From Caproiciproducens faecalis (GTDB lineage: Bacteria; Bacillota; Clostridia; Oscillospirales; Acutalibacteraceae), in contig NZ_JAGFNZ010000001.1 in NCBI RefSeq assembly GCF_019448085.1, positions 124,001 to 188,000 of the forward strand: 64,000 bases of DNA, in the 5' to 3' direction. The notes under the pieces were generated by a model. That model saw only the letters and a program-made list of their open reading frames with translations. It made no database searches and was not told the DNA's origin. Position numbers and translations under genes: made by a program. Shown one piece after another: positions 1 to 8,675 of this stretch (positions are counted from its first letter, which is position 1; every line of letters begins with the position of its first letter).

Positions 1-2
1 CG

Positions 3-1319
3 GAAGCGGCGGCGCCCGCGGCGGCAATCGGAAATTCCCAATTTTTCTGGTGGATTTTCCTCATCGTCGCGTTCCTTTTACCCTACGGCATGATTGCTTC
101 GGAGCTTGGAACCACCTACGACGATGAAGGCGGCCTTTACGACTGGGTGCGCAGGGCTTACGGTGACAAATGGGGCTCCAGGGTCGCGTGGTACTATTGG
201 GTGAATTTCCCGCTCTGGATGGCTTCGCTTGCCGTCATGTTCCCGTCAACCATCAACTTTATCACCGGTTCGGAAATGGGCGTTCTGCCCAGTATCCTGA
301 TTGAACTGGTGTTTATCTGGATTGTCGTATTGCTGAGCTTTTCGCGTGTCAGCGACAGCAAATGGGTGCTGAACCTTTCCGCATTTATTAAAGTGCTGAT
401 TGCCGTCGCGCTGGGCGGGCTGGGAATCTATGTTGCGGCTACCCGCGGCGCGGCCAACGAATACACGGTTCAGTCCATGCTGCCTTCACTTGATCTGAAC
501 AGTCTTTCCTATATTTCCGTAATCCTTTTCAACTTTATGGGATTTGAAGTCATTACGTCCTTTGCCTCTGATATGGAGAACCCGAAAAAGCAGATTCCGC
601 AGGCAATTATTGCGGGCGGTATCGCTATTGCGGTCATTTACATTTTCTCCTCCTTCGGTATCGGCGTCGCCCTGCCGGCGGATCAGATCAGCACCTCCAG
701 CGGCCTGATGGACAGCTTCCAGCTTCTCCTCGGTGAAGGCGGCGGAGCGTTCCTTATCATAGTAGCCATCCTGTTTCTGGTCACTCTGTTCGGCAATATG
801 GTGTCCTGGTCCTACGGGGTAAACTATGTGGCGGATTACGCGGCAAAGAACGGCAGTCTGCCGAAAGTCTTTGCCCGTGAAAGCGCGAAAACCGGGATGC
901 CTACCGGAGCCGCCGTCATGAACGGCATTGTGGCAAGCGTTTTGGTCGTTGTCGCACCGTTCCTGCCGAGTCAGGATCTGTTCTGGAGCTTCTTCGCCCT
1001 GAACGTGATTACTCTTTTAATGTCTTACATTCCTATGTTCCCGGCCTTCCTGAAGCTGAGAAAAATCGACCCGGACAGAGAAAGACCGTTTAAGGTTTCC
1101 GGCGGAGCGTTAAAGCTAAGACTGATGGTCATTGCTCCACTGGTGCTGCTGATTATCTCCATCGTACTGTCCTGCGTACCGCTGAACACTTCCGCGGATG
1201 AGCTTTCCGCAAAGGGCCCGCTCCTGGTCGGTACGCTGATTGCCATAGCAATCGGTGAAATCATCTGCCGCAGGTCTTCAAAAGTGAGTGAGCAGGAATC
1301 GGTTCAGAATATCAAGTAA
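3..1319 (+). CDS. APC-family amino acid/amine permease, 5'-truncated by window edge
   Basis: This is an integral membrane permease of the amino acid-polyamine-organocation (APC) superfamily. The reading frame is open from base 3, and its first visible residues (EAAAPAAAIGNSQFFWW) align with residues of the permease at 2578. The gene therefore begins left of the window, and the ATG at base 90 is internal. About ten hydrophobic segments remain, with the GFEVITSFASDMENPKKQIP stretch typical of the family. It lies 25 bases before agmatine deiminase, and a paralogue follows that gene. By analogy with enterococcal AguD, an agmatine/putrescine exchanger role is likely. The exact substrate is an inference. 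Confidence 0.85.
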   Translation, partial: EAAAPAAAIGNSQFFWWIFLIVAFLLPYGMIASELGTTYDDEGGLYDWVRRAYGDKWGSRVAWYYWVNFPLWMASLAVMFPSTINFITGSEMGVLPSILIELVFIWIVVLLSFSRVSDSKWVLNLSAFIKVLIAVALGGLGIYVAATRGAANEYTVQSMLPSLDLNSLSYISVILFNFMGFEVITSFASDMENPKKQIPQAIIAGGIAIAVIYIFSSFGIGVALPADQISTSSGLMDSFQLLLGEGGGAFLIIVAILFLVTLFGNMVSWSYGVNYVADYAAKNGSLPKVFARESAKTGMPTGAAVMNGIVASVLVVVAPFLPSQDLFWSFFALNVITLLMSYIPMFPAFLKLRKIDPDRERPFKVSGGALKLRLMVIAPLVLLIISIVLSCVPLNTSADELSAKGPLLVGTLIAIAIGEIICRRSSKVSEQESVQNIK

Positions 1320-1344
1320 ATATAATTCGAAAGGAATTTAACAT

Positions 1345-2460
1345 ATGAAAACAATTCATCAGAATGACTCCACACCGAAAAAAGATGGATACAGAATGCC
1401 CGGAGAATTTGAAAACCATACGGGTACCTGGATGCTGTGGCCGGAACGCACGGACAACTGGCGCAACGGCGCCAAGCCCGCCCAGCAGGTTTTCAGCAAT
1501 GTGGCAAAGGCAATCGCACAGTTTGAGCCGGTGACCATGTGTGTCAATCCGGACCAGTATGAAAACGCCAAAGCGATGCTCGCGGACTGCGACACCATCC
1601 GCGTGGTCGAAATGACCAGCAACGATTCCTGGATTCGTGACTGCGGCCCGACCTTTGTGGTCAATGGTAAAGGCGGCGTCCGCGCGGTTGATTGGGACTT
1701 TAACGCCTGGGGCGGTTTGTACGACGGTCTGTACTTCCCATGGGATCAGGATGCGCTGGTTGCTTCCAAAGTTTGTGAAATAGAGAAAGTCGTCCGCTAT
1801 AAACCGGAAAACTTTGTACTGGAAGGCGGTTCCATTCATGTTGACGGGGAAGGCACCGTGCTGGTAACGGAGTCCTGCCTGCTCAGTCCCGGGAGGAATC
1901 CCGACCTTAAAAAGGAGCAGATTGAGGAAAATCTGCGCGAATACCTGAACGTGGAAAAGATCGTCTGGGTAAAAGAAGGCATTGATCCGGATGAAACCAA
2001 TGGGCACATCGATGACGTCGCCTGCTATGTGCGGCCCGGCGTGGTGGCCTGTATCTGGACGGAGGATAAAAACGACCCGTTCTATACCATCGCCCACGAA
2101 GCCTATGAACTGCTGTCCAATACCGTGGACGCCAAAGGCAGAAAACTGACGGTCTGCAAGCTTGATTTGCCAAAGAATCCGGTTCGCATCACGCTGGAGG
2201 AATCCAAAGGCGTGGATGTTGTGGAAGGAACCCTGCCCAGAGAAGAGGGCGACCTTTGCCCCGGTTCCTACATGAATTTCCTGATTGTTAACGGCGGCGT
2301 CATTGTCCCGCAGTACGGCGATGAAAACGATGCGCTTGCACTGAGCCAGATACAGGGGATGTTCCCGGACCGCAAAGTGGTCGGCGTGCTGACCCGCGAA
2401 GTGGTTCTCGGCGGCGGCAACATCCACTGCATTACCCAGCAGCAGCCAAGCGGAAAATAA
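1345..2460 (+). CDS. aguA: Agmatine deiminase
   Basis: This cytoplasmic enzyme hydrolyses agmatine to N-carbamoylputrescine and ammonia. The 371 residues match the family length. The guanidine-modifying catalytic set is visible: Asp99 in WIRDCGP, Glu160 in LEGGSIH, His221 and Asp223 in NGHIDD, and the nucleophile Cys362 in GGGNIHC near the C-terminus. An AAAGGA SD sits about ten bases before the ATG. It lies between two APC permeases and upstream of carbamate kinase, which is the agmatine deiminase (AgDI) gene set. Putrescine carbamoyltransferase is not in the window and is probably to the left. Confidence 0.95.
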   Translation: MKTIHQNDSTPKKDGYRMPGEFENHTGTWMLWPERTDNWRNGAKPAQQVFSNVAKAIAQFEPVTMCVNPDQYENAKAMLADCDTIRVVEMTSNDSWIRDCGPTFVVNGKGGVRAVDWDFNAWGGLYDGLYFPWDQDALVASKVCEIEKVVRYKPENFVLEGGSIHVDGEGTVLVTESCLLSPGRNPDLKKEQIEENLREYLNVEKIVWVKEGIDPDETNGHIDDVACYVRPGVVACIWTEDKNDPFYTIAHEAYELLSNTVDAKGRKLTVCKLDLPKNPVRITLEESKGVDVVEGTLPREEGDLCPGSYMNFLIVNGGVIVPQYGDENDALALSQIQGMFPDRKVVGVLTREVVLGGGNIHCITQQQPSGK

Positions 2461-2479
2461 TAATTCTGTCCCTATGCAG

Positions 2480-2516
2480 GCGGGGATGCATTCATTGTCT
2501 ATGCATCTCCGCTTTT
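2480..2516 (+). terminator. Hairpin with T-run between aguA and second permease
   Basis: An 11-bp stem (2480-2490 with 2502-2512, one G-T pair) with an 11-base loop is followed by TTTT. It may end or attenuate transcription between aguA and the downstream permease. Confidence 0.5.
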
Positions 2517-2577
2517 GCATTCCGTATGGTTTTCGTTTTGCAGCCATACAGACTTTTGCCGATAAGAGGAAATAGGA

Positions 2578-3957
2578 ATGACTCAATTGCCTGAGAAAAA
2601 GAAATTTAAAATGTTTGATGCCGTTTTGGCTTCCGTCTGTGTGGTCATGACGATTGAAGCGTCGGCCCCCGCCGCAAAAATGGGGAATTCCCAGTTCTTT
2701 TGGTGGGGCATTCTGATTCTGACTTTTTTTCTGCCCTACGGACTGATTTCCGCAGAGCTGGGAACCGCGTATCAGGGTCAGGGTGGAATTTACGAATGGG
2801 TGAAAAAAGCGTACGGGCCGCGGTGGGGATCGCGGGTTGCCTGTTATTACTGGTTTAACTTCCCGGTTTGGGTCAGTTCCATCGTCCTTCTTTTTACGGA
2901 AATTTTATGTTCTGCTTTTCATTTAAATATTGGTACCGGCGGACTTGTCGGAATTGAACTTTTACTGATCTGGCTCGTCACTTTGTTAAGCTGTTTCCGT
3001 GTCAGTGACAGCAAATGGATTTTGAATCTGGCTGCGGTGTTTAAGGCGGTCATGATGCTTTTTTTGGGCGGATTGGGATTCTATATCGCGTTTCATAAAG
3101 GAGTGGCCAACCCGTTTACCCTTCAGTCCTTTTTACCGTCGTTTGATTCACAGGGACTTTCCTATGTGATTGTCATCCTGTTCGACTTGGTCGGATTTGA
3201 GGTTATCACAACCTATACGGATGATATGGAAAGGCCGGACAGCCAACTGCCGCTTGCCATCAAGCTGGGCGGCGCTCTGATTATTTTCTTTTACGTTCTT
3301 GCCGCCTTTGGAATCAGTGTCGCCATCCCGGTGAATGAGCTGAGTGCTTCTACCGGAGTGATTGAAAGCTTTCGCATCCTGCTGCACCGGACGGACGGCA
3401 TCCTGATCGGACTGATTGCCGTTATGTTTCTGTACGCCCTGTTTGCCAACCTGATTTCGTGGTCGCTGGGGGTAAACTATGTACTGAAATCCGCCGCTCA
3501 GGATCACAGCCTGCCCGGATTCCTGGCGGCGGAAAGCAAAAAAAACAAAATGCCCGTAGGGGCCGCGGCGGCAAACGGGATCATCTCCAGCGCGATTGTC
3601 GTGCTGGGGGCGTTTATGCCCGACTCGGATGTTTTCTGGCAGTTTTTCGCAATGAACATGATTGTTCTGATGATGTCCTATGTGATGATGTTCCCGGCAT
3701 TTTTGAAGCTGAGAAAAATTGACCCGTCCCGTCCGCGCCCGTTCAGGGTAAAAGGCGGTATGCTGAAGCTGAAGCTGATGGCCTATCTGCCGATGTGCCT
3801 GATTATTTTATCCATCGTTTTTACCGTATTGCCGCTGAACCTCAGCAGCGAAGAACTGAACGGTAAAATTCCGCTGATGATTGGCAGCGGACTGGTGATA
3901 GCAATCAGCGAATGGATTTCGTACCAAAGTACAAAAACGGAAGAAATTGTAAAGTAA
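2578..3957 (+). CDS. APC-family amino acid/amine permease (complete)
   Basis: This 459-residue membrane transporter of the APC superfamily has about 12 predicted membrane segments and is closely similar along its length to the truncated permease at the left edge. Shared blocks include GNSQFFWW, FLPYG, AELGTAY and MFPAFLKLRKIDP. The start is the ATG after AAGAGGAAATAGG. It sits 32 bases before carbamate kinase, so import of agmatine or exchange against putrescine is a good context-based guess. Two paralogues flanking one deiminase is unusual and may mean two substrates or an importer and an exporter. Confidence 0.88.
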   Translation: MTQLPEKKKFKMFDAVLASVCVVMTIEASAPAAKMGNSQFFWWGILILTFFLPYGLISAELGTAYQGQGGIYEWVKKAYGPRWGSRVACYYWFNFPVWVSSIVLLFTEILCSAFHLNIGTGGLVGIELLLIWLVTLLSCFRVSDSKWILNLAAVFKAVMMLFLGGLGFYIAFHKGVANPFTLQSFLPSFDSQGLSYVIVILFDLVGFEVITTYTDDMERPDSQLPLAIKLGGALIIFFYVLAAFGISVAIPVNELSASTGVIESFRILLHRTDGILIGLIAVMFLYALFANLISWSLGVNYVLKSAAQDHSLPGFLAAESKKNKMPVGAAAANGIISSAIVVLGAFMPDSDVFWQFFAMNMIVLMMSYVMMFPAFLKLRKIDPSRPRPFRVKGGMLKLKLMAYLPMCLIILSIVFTVLPLNLSSEELNGKIPLMIGSGLVIAISEWISYQSTKTEEIVK

Positions 3958-3989
3958 CCTTGTAAACAACTTTGTTTTGGAGGATATCT

Positions 3990-4928
3990 ATGTCAAGAAT
4001 TGTAATTGCCCTTGGAGGCAATGCTCTGGGAAACAACGCACAAGAGCAGCAGCGCATGATTGACGACGCTGCGCCTTCGTTAATCGGCCTGATTAAGCAG
4101 GGCCATGAAATTATTGTCAGCCACGGCAACGGGCCGCAGGTTGGCATGATTAACCTTGCCTTTGACAGCGCTTCTCAAAAGACGGATAAAATTGCAAAGA
4201 TGGAGCTGCCCGAGTGTACGGCAATGAGCCAGGGGTATATCGGCTACCATCTGCAAAAAGGAATATTAAAGGAGCTCAAAAGAGTGGGAATGCCCTGGCA
4301 CGTTGCTACCGTCGTCACTCAGGTGGAGGTTGACGGAAACGACCCTGCGTTTGCTCACCCCTCAAAGCCGATCGGTGCGTTTTACGACGCGGAAACCGCT
4401 GAGGAAATGATGCGGCAGCATCCGGAAACCGTGTTTGCGCAGGATTCCGGGCGCGGCTGGAGGCGGATGGTGCCGTCGCCCAAGCCGGTCAGCATTGTGG
4501 AACGGGACTCTATTCTGAATCTTCTGGATCATGAGTTTATCGTCATTGCCTGCGGCGGCGGCGGTATTCCGGTTATAAAGGACGCCGACGGAAACTATCA
4601 GGGTGTTTCTGCGGTGATTGACAAGGACTCTGCCTCTGCGGAACTGGCGGACGCGGTGGGCGCGCAGTACCTGTTCATTTTGACCGCCGTGGACAAGGTG
4701 GCGGTCAACTGGGGAAAGCCGGATCAGAAAAATCTGGACGAAATGACGGTGGAACAGGCGCAGAAGTATTGTGAGGAAGGTCAGTTCGGCGCTGGCAGCA
4801 TGCTGCCGAAAGTGCAGGCGGCCATTCAGTTTGTAAAATCGGGAGAAAACCGCAGGGCGGTCATCGCCTCCCTTGAAAAAGCACCGCTTGCCATGCGCGG
4901 ACTCAGCGGAACACTGATACACGCGTGA
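3990..4928 (+). CDS. arcC: Carbamate kinase
   Basis: This cytoplasmic kinase makes ATP from carbamoyl phosphate and ADP, giving ammonia and CO2. The ATG at 3990 is preferred over an in-frame TTG 18 bases upstream because the TTTTGGAGG SD lies between them. The protein has 312 residues, normal for the family. The N-terminal VIALGGNAL motif (residues 5-13) and HGNGPQ (45-50) are the amino acid kinase phosphate-binding segments, and a DKDSASAELAD motif follows. It is the last gene before a strong terminator and serves as the energy-yielding step of the agmatine pathway. Confidence 0.95.
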   Translation: MSRIVIALGGNALGNNAQEQQRMIDDAAPSLIGLIKQGHEIIVSHGNGPQVGMINLAFDSASQKTDKIAKMELPECTAMSQGYIGYHLQKGILKELKRVGMPWHVATVVTQVEVDGNDPAFAHPSKPIGAFYDAETAEEMMRQHPETVFAQDSGRGWRRMVPSPKPVSIVERDSILNLLDHEFIVIACGGGGIPVIKDADGNYQGVSAVIDKDSASAELADAVGAQYLFILTAVDKVAVNWGKPDQKNLDEMTVEQAQKYCEEGQFGAGSMLPKVQAAIQFVKSGENRRAVIASLEKAPLAMRGLSGTLIHA

Positions 4929-4953
4929 TCTTACGGTCAAATCAGCATTGGTT

Positions 4954-4986
4954 ATTCCGCCTGTATTTTACAGGCGGAATTTTTTG
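4954..4986 (+). terminator. Rho-independent terminator after arcC
   Basis: A perfect 12-bp stem (4954-4965 with 4969-4980), a TTT loop and a downstream run of T bases end the agmatine operon. Confidence 0.9.
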
Positions 4987-5191
4987 TTCCCGTGGATCAG
5001 CCTTTCTTTATTAAGGAATCCGGCCGATAAACTTTTTAAATAAATCAGACATGCGCGAATTCGATATTTAATTTTCCATTTGCCTTTCGCAGTTTACTCA
5101 ATGTCCCTGCGGTGCTATTCTCATACAAGGCCAAAGAATACATATCATAATCCAATAACGGATTTTTTACGGGAAGCAGGAGGATATCAGT

Positions 5192-6580
5192 ATGGACACA
5201 AGGGTGGAAAGCGATTCGATAGGCAGCATGGAAATTCCTTCGGATGCGTATTACGGCGTACAGACTTTACGGGCAAAACAAAATTTTTATATTACCGGAC
5301 TTCAGATGAACAGCCGGTTTATCAACAGTCTGGCACAAATCAAAAAAGCGGCGGCCGTTACCAACCGCGACGCCGGAAATTTGGACGAAAATATTGCGGA
5401 AGCGATTATCTGCGTGTGCGACGAAATTATTGCGGGGAAATGGCACGACCAGTTTATCGTGGATCCGATTCAGGGCGGCGCGGGAACGTCGGCCAATATG
5501 AACGCAAACGAAGTGATTGCCAACCGGGCAATCGAACTGCTGCACGGGGTCAAGGGAGATTATTCGCTGGTTCACCCCAACGACCATGTCAATATGTCCC
5601 AGTCGACAAACGACGTGTTTCCCACAGCGGCAAAGCTGACGGTGCTGTCACAGATTCCAAGAATTTTATTCCAGCTTAACAGGCTGAAAGAAGCGCTGAA
5701 CGAAAAAGGAAACGAGTTTGACGGGATTGTTAAAATGGGACGCACACAGCTGCAGGACGCGGTTCCCATCCGGCTCGGTCAGTCGTTCCGCGCCTATGCT
5801 TCAGTCGTGGAGCGTGACAGAAAACGGCTGGAAAAAGCGGAAAAGGAAATGCAGTCGGTCAACATGGGCGGTACGGCGGTAGGCACCGCGATTAATGTCA
5901 GTCCGGTTTACCTGAAAAATATTGCGGAAAATATCAGCAGACTGAGCGGTGTCAAGGTTCAGCAGGCACAAGACCTGATTGACGCTACCCAGAATCTGGA
6001 CGGTTTTGTGTCGGTTTCCAACTCGCTGAAAACCTGCGCGGTCAACCTTTCCAAAATGGCAAATGATCTGCGGCTGCTTTCCAGCGGGCCGAAAGCGGGA
6101 ATTGCGGAGATCAATCTACCTGCCAAGCAGAACGGCTCGTCCATTATGCCGGGGAAGGTCAACCCGGTTATTCCCGAAGTGGTCACGCAGGTGGCGTTCA
6201 ATATCATCGGAAATGATATGGCCATCACCATGGCCGCCGAAGCTGGGCAGATGGAACTGAACGCGTTTGAGCCCGTTTTGTTCTACAATCTTTTTGAGTC
6301 GCTGACGACTCTGGAAAACGCGGTCACCACCTTTGTGGACAACTGCGTTTCGGGGATTACCGCCAACGAAAGCCGCTGCAAAGAATTGCTGGGGCAGAGC
6401 GTGGGGATTGCCACGGCTCTTTGCCCTTATATCGGCTATAAAAAGTCCGCTGAAATCGCAAAACAGGCTCTGCGCACCGGCAGGCATGTGGAGGAAATCG
6501 CGCTTGAGGACGGGCTGCTTACAAAACAGAGCTTGGACAACATCCTGAACCCGAACACAATGACACAGCCCAGAATGTAA
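5192..6580 (+). CDS. aspA: Aspartate ammonia-lyase
   Basis: This cytoplasmic enzyme converts L-aspartate reversibly to fumarate and ammonia. The 462 residues fit the fumarase/aspartase superfamily. DAYYGVQTLRAKQNF near the N-terminus is aspartase-like, NMSQSTNDVFPTA and GRTQLQDAVP form the active site, and GSSIMPGKVNPV (about residues 314-325) is the superfamily signature loop. The start has a strong GCAGGAGG SD. Fumarase is the main alternative, but the N-terminal sequence favours aspartase. It is followed at short spacing by cutC and an Lrp-type regulator, probably in one transcript. Confidence 0.92.
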   Translation: MDTRVESDSIGSMEIPSDAYYGVQTLRAKQNFYITGLQMNSRFINSLAQIKKAAAVTNRDAGNLDENIAEAIICVCDEIIAGKWHDQFIVDPIQGGAGTSANMNANEVIANRAIELLHGVKGDYSLVHPNDHVNMSQSTNDVFPTAAKLTVLSQIPRILFQLNRLKEALNEKGNEFDGIVKMGRTQLQDAVPIRLGQSFRAYASVVERDRKRLEKAEKEMQSVNMGGTAVGTAINVSPVYLKNIAENISRLSGVKVQQAQDLIDATQNLDGFVSVSNSLKTCAVNLSKMANDLRLLSSGPKAGIAEINLPAKQNGSSIMPGKVNPVIPEVVTQVAFNIIGNDMAITMAAEAGQMELNAFEPVLFYNLFESLTTLENAVTTFVDNCVSGITANESRCKELLGQSVGIATALCPYIGYKKSAEIAKQALRTGRHVEEIALEDGLLTKQSLDNILNPNTMTQPRM

Positions 6581-6661
6581 GGAAAAGGTTGACGCAGTAC
6601 CTGCCCGGGGGTAAAATGAAAAAAGAAAAGTTTGAATCTGCAGAAAGATGGAGGATCCGGG

Positions 6662-7408
6662 ATGAAAGACTACATTTTAGAGGGCTGTGTTGATTCGGTG
6701 GAATCTGCGGTTGCCGCGGAAAAAGGCGGCGCAAACCGGCTGGAACTGTGCGGAAATCTGATTATTGGCGGCACCACGCCGGACATCAATCTGTTCCTTG
6801 CGGTACGCGAGAAGGTATCTATTAAGATCAACGTGCTGATCCGGCCCCGTTTCGGCGATTTCTGCTACACGGATGAAGAATTCAACATCATAAAAAAGGA
6901 TGTTGAAATGTTTCGGGAACACGGCGCGGACGGCGTAGTGATCGGAGTGCTGCAGCCGGACGGAAATCTTGACCTTCCTAAGATGAAAGAACTGATGGCC
7001 GCCGCGGGAGATATGAGCGTTACTCTGCACCGCGCGTTTGATGTCAGCAGGGATCCGTTCCAAACTCTGCAGGATGCAAAAGACCTGCATATCAGCACCA
7101 TTCTGACCTCCGGTCAGAAAAATACCTGCTATGAGGGCCGGGAACTGCTCGCGCAGCTGGTGGAAAAGGCGGCCGGGGAAATTGATATTTTGGTCGGCAG
7201 CGGTGTGAACAGCGCACAGCTGGAGGAAATGGCCGCCGTGACCAAGGCGAAGTCGTTCCATCTTTCCGGCAAGAAGAATTTGGAAAGTGCCATGACTTAC
7301 CGCAAAGAGGATGTCAGTATGGGGCTGCCACTGATGAGTGAATTTATTATCTACCGCACAGACGCGGGTGAAATTGCAAAAGCAAGGGATATTTTACAGC
7401 GACTGTAA
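6662..7408 (+). CDS. cutC: CutC family protein
   Basis: This 248-residue TIM-barrel protein belongs to the CutC family. The start is the ATG at 6662, behind GATGGAGG; an upstream in-frame TTG has no better SD. Typical blocks are ANRLELCGNLIIGGTTP, VLIRPRFGDFCYTDEE, LHRAFDVSRDP and ILTSGQ. The family was named for copper homeostasis, but a direct copper role is doubtful for many members and the reaction is not established here. It lies 81 bases after aspA and 54 bases before the Lrp-type gene. Confidence 0.92.
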   Translation: MKDYILEGCVDSVESAVAAEKGGANRLELCGNLIIGGTTPDINLFLAVREKVSIKINVLIRPRFGDFCYTDEEFNIIKKDVEMFREHGADGVVIGVLQPDGNLDLPKMKELMAAAGDMSVTLHRAFDVSRDPFQTLQDAKDLHISTILTSGQKNTCYEGRELLAQLVEKAAGEIDILVGSGVNSAQLEEMAAVTKAKSFHLSGKKNLESAMTYRKEDVSMGLPLMSEFIIYRTDAGEIAKARDILQRL

Positions 7409-7462
7409 GGCGGCTGGAATTCAGGCCGGTGTGCCTGTGCTTCTGCTGTGGGGGAGACGGAA

Positions 7463-7924
7463 ATGTTGGATAAAATAGACAGAAAATTGATTATGCTCTT
7501 GCAGTCCAATGCAAGGATATCGGTGAAACGGCTGGCGCAGGAGGTTTTTCTGTCCGCCCCGGCGGTGTCGTCCCGGCTGGAGCGGCTGGAAAAGCTGGGA
7601 GTCATCGCGGGCTATACGGCTACGGTCGATTATGTAAAGCTTGGGTACCATATTCTGGCGTTTATTAATCTGGAGGTGGCGCCCAGCGAAAAGGTCGTTT
7701 TTTATCCGTTTATTCAGCAATGTCCGAATGTGATTGAGTGCAACTGCATTACTGGAAATTATTCCATGTTGATTAAAGTTGCGTTTCCCAGTACGATTGA
7801 GCTGGACACTTTTGTCGGTCAGCTTCAGCAGTTTGGGCATACGCAGACACAGATCGTTTTTTCCACGCCGGTTCCGCACAGGGGAGTAGCTCCGGTAGAG
7901 GACGCGGAAAAATCGCCGCTGTAA
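7463..7924 (+). CDS. Lrp/AsnC family transcriptional regulator
   Basis: This 153-residue DNA-binding regulator has an N-terminal helix-turn-helix (about residues 5-50, including DRKLIMLLQSNARIS and the recognition segment SAPAVSSRLERLEKLGVI) and a C-terminal RAM ligand-binding domain. The ATG at 7463 is chosen because an in-frame GTG at 7448 overlaps the GGGGGAG SD. The family senses amino acids. Its position after aspA and cutC suggests control of local amino-acid catabolism, but no operator could be identified. Confidence 0.92.
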   Translation: MLDKIDRKLIMLLQSNARISVKRLAQEVFLSAPAVSSRLERLEKLGVIAGYTATVDYVKLGYHILAFINLEVAPSEKVVFYPFIQQCPNVIECNCITGNYSMLIKVAFPSTIELDTFVGQLQQFGHTQTQIVFSTPVPHRGVAPVEDAEKSPL

Positions 7925-7944
7925 ATACATACGGCAAACAGGAG

Positions 7945-8001
7945 AGCATACCGGCGTTTTTTCAAACATTGTTTGAAAAGGGTCTGCGGTATGCTTTTTT
8001 T
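7945..8001 (+). terminator. Terminator after Lrp-type gene
   Basis: Two nested perfect 9-bp stems are present. The outer one (7945-7953 with 7987-7995) is followed by seven T bases, and the inner one is TTTTCAAAC with GTTTGAAAA. This closes the aspA-cutC-lrp unit. Confidence 0.85.
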
Positions 8002-8042
8002 ATAAAAAGCTAAAGAAAAATACGAAATGGGATGAAAAGTTT

Positions 8043-8071
8043 TTGCTTTATAATGCGGTAGATGGTATAAT
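8043..8071 (+). promoter_or_regulatory. SigA-type promoter for DUF212 gene
   Basis: A TTGCTT -35 (8043-8048), a 17-base spacer and a perfect TATAAT -10 (8066-8071) lie about 85 bases before the start codon. Confidence 0.65.
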
Positions 8072-8155
8072 TAAATAATCACTGTAAAAGCAACAGTATC
8101 CGCGGCCGCGGGCGGCGTTTGGATATTCGAATACTTTGAAAGACGGGGATTACAG

Positions 8156-8638
8156 ATGGTATTGAGGTTTTTGACATACAATTATTTAATTATGATCGGC
8201 ATTATTTCGTGGATGTCGGCGCAGCTGATTAAAACCATCATTTTTTTATGCAGAAACAAACGGATTGATTTTAAAACGCTGTCCGGTTCCGGGGGAATGC
8301 CAAGCGCCCATTCCGCGCTTGTATGTTCCGTAGCTGTCGGTACGGCGCACGAATACGGTTTTGGTTCCCCGTATTTCTCCCTTGCCTTTACTCTGGCCGT
8401 GATTGTCATGTACGACGCCATGGGCGTGCGGCGCGCGGCGGGACAGCAGGCGAAAGCCATCAATGACCTTGTGGAATATCTGAAAGACAACAAATGCAAT
8501 CTGCCGGATGAAGGAAAATACCTCAAGGATTCCGTTTGCCGGCTGAATGAATCGCTCGGCCATACTCCGCTGGAAGTTTTCGCGGGGGTTGTGCTGGGGG
8601 TCTGTGTCGCCGTCGTTTCCATCATCTGGTTCCGCTGA
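8156..8638 (+). CDS. Divergent PAP2 family protein (DUF212, YuiD-like)
   Basis: This 160-residue membrane protein belongs to DUF212, related to acid phosphatase/vanadium haloperoxidase (PAP2) enzymes. The SGGMPSAHSA motif (about 45-54) is the retained phosphatase-like signature, and MYDAMGVRRAAGQQA plus GHTPLEVFAG are family blocks. Three to four hydrophobic segments are visible. A lipid phosphate phosphatase activity is plausible but unproven. It is followed 37 bases later by an acyltransferase. Confidence 0.9.
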   Translation: MVLRFLTYNYLIMIGIISWMSAQLIKTIIFLCRNKRIDFKTLSGSGGMPSAHSALVCSVAVGTAHEYGFGSPYFSLAFTLAVIVMYDAMGVRRAAGQQAKAINDLVEYLKDNKCNLPDEGKYLKDSVCRLNESLGHTPLEVFAGVVLGVCVAVVSIIWFR

Positions 8639-8675
8639 CGGGTCGAACGGACTGTAAAAACAAGAGGGTGCAATA

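Noticed and set aside
1312-2586. 424-residue open frame on the minus strand
   Set aside because: It is antisense to aguA, whose catalytic residues are all intact.
4987-5191. Riboswitch or leader RNA before aspA
   Set aside because: No known aptamer core or convincing terminator/antiterminator pair could be drawn from the sequence.
5080-5679. 199-residue frame overlapping the start of aspA
   Set aside because: It is a shifted frame over aspA with no family similarity, and aspA has the strong SD.
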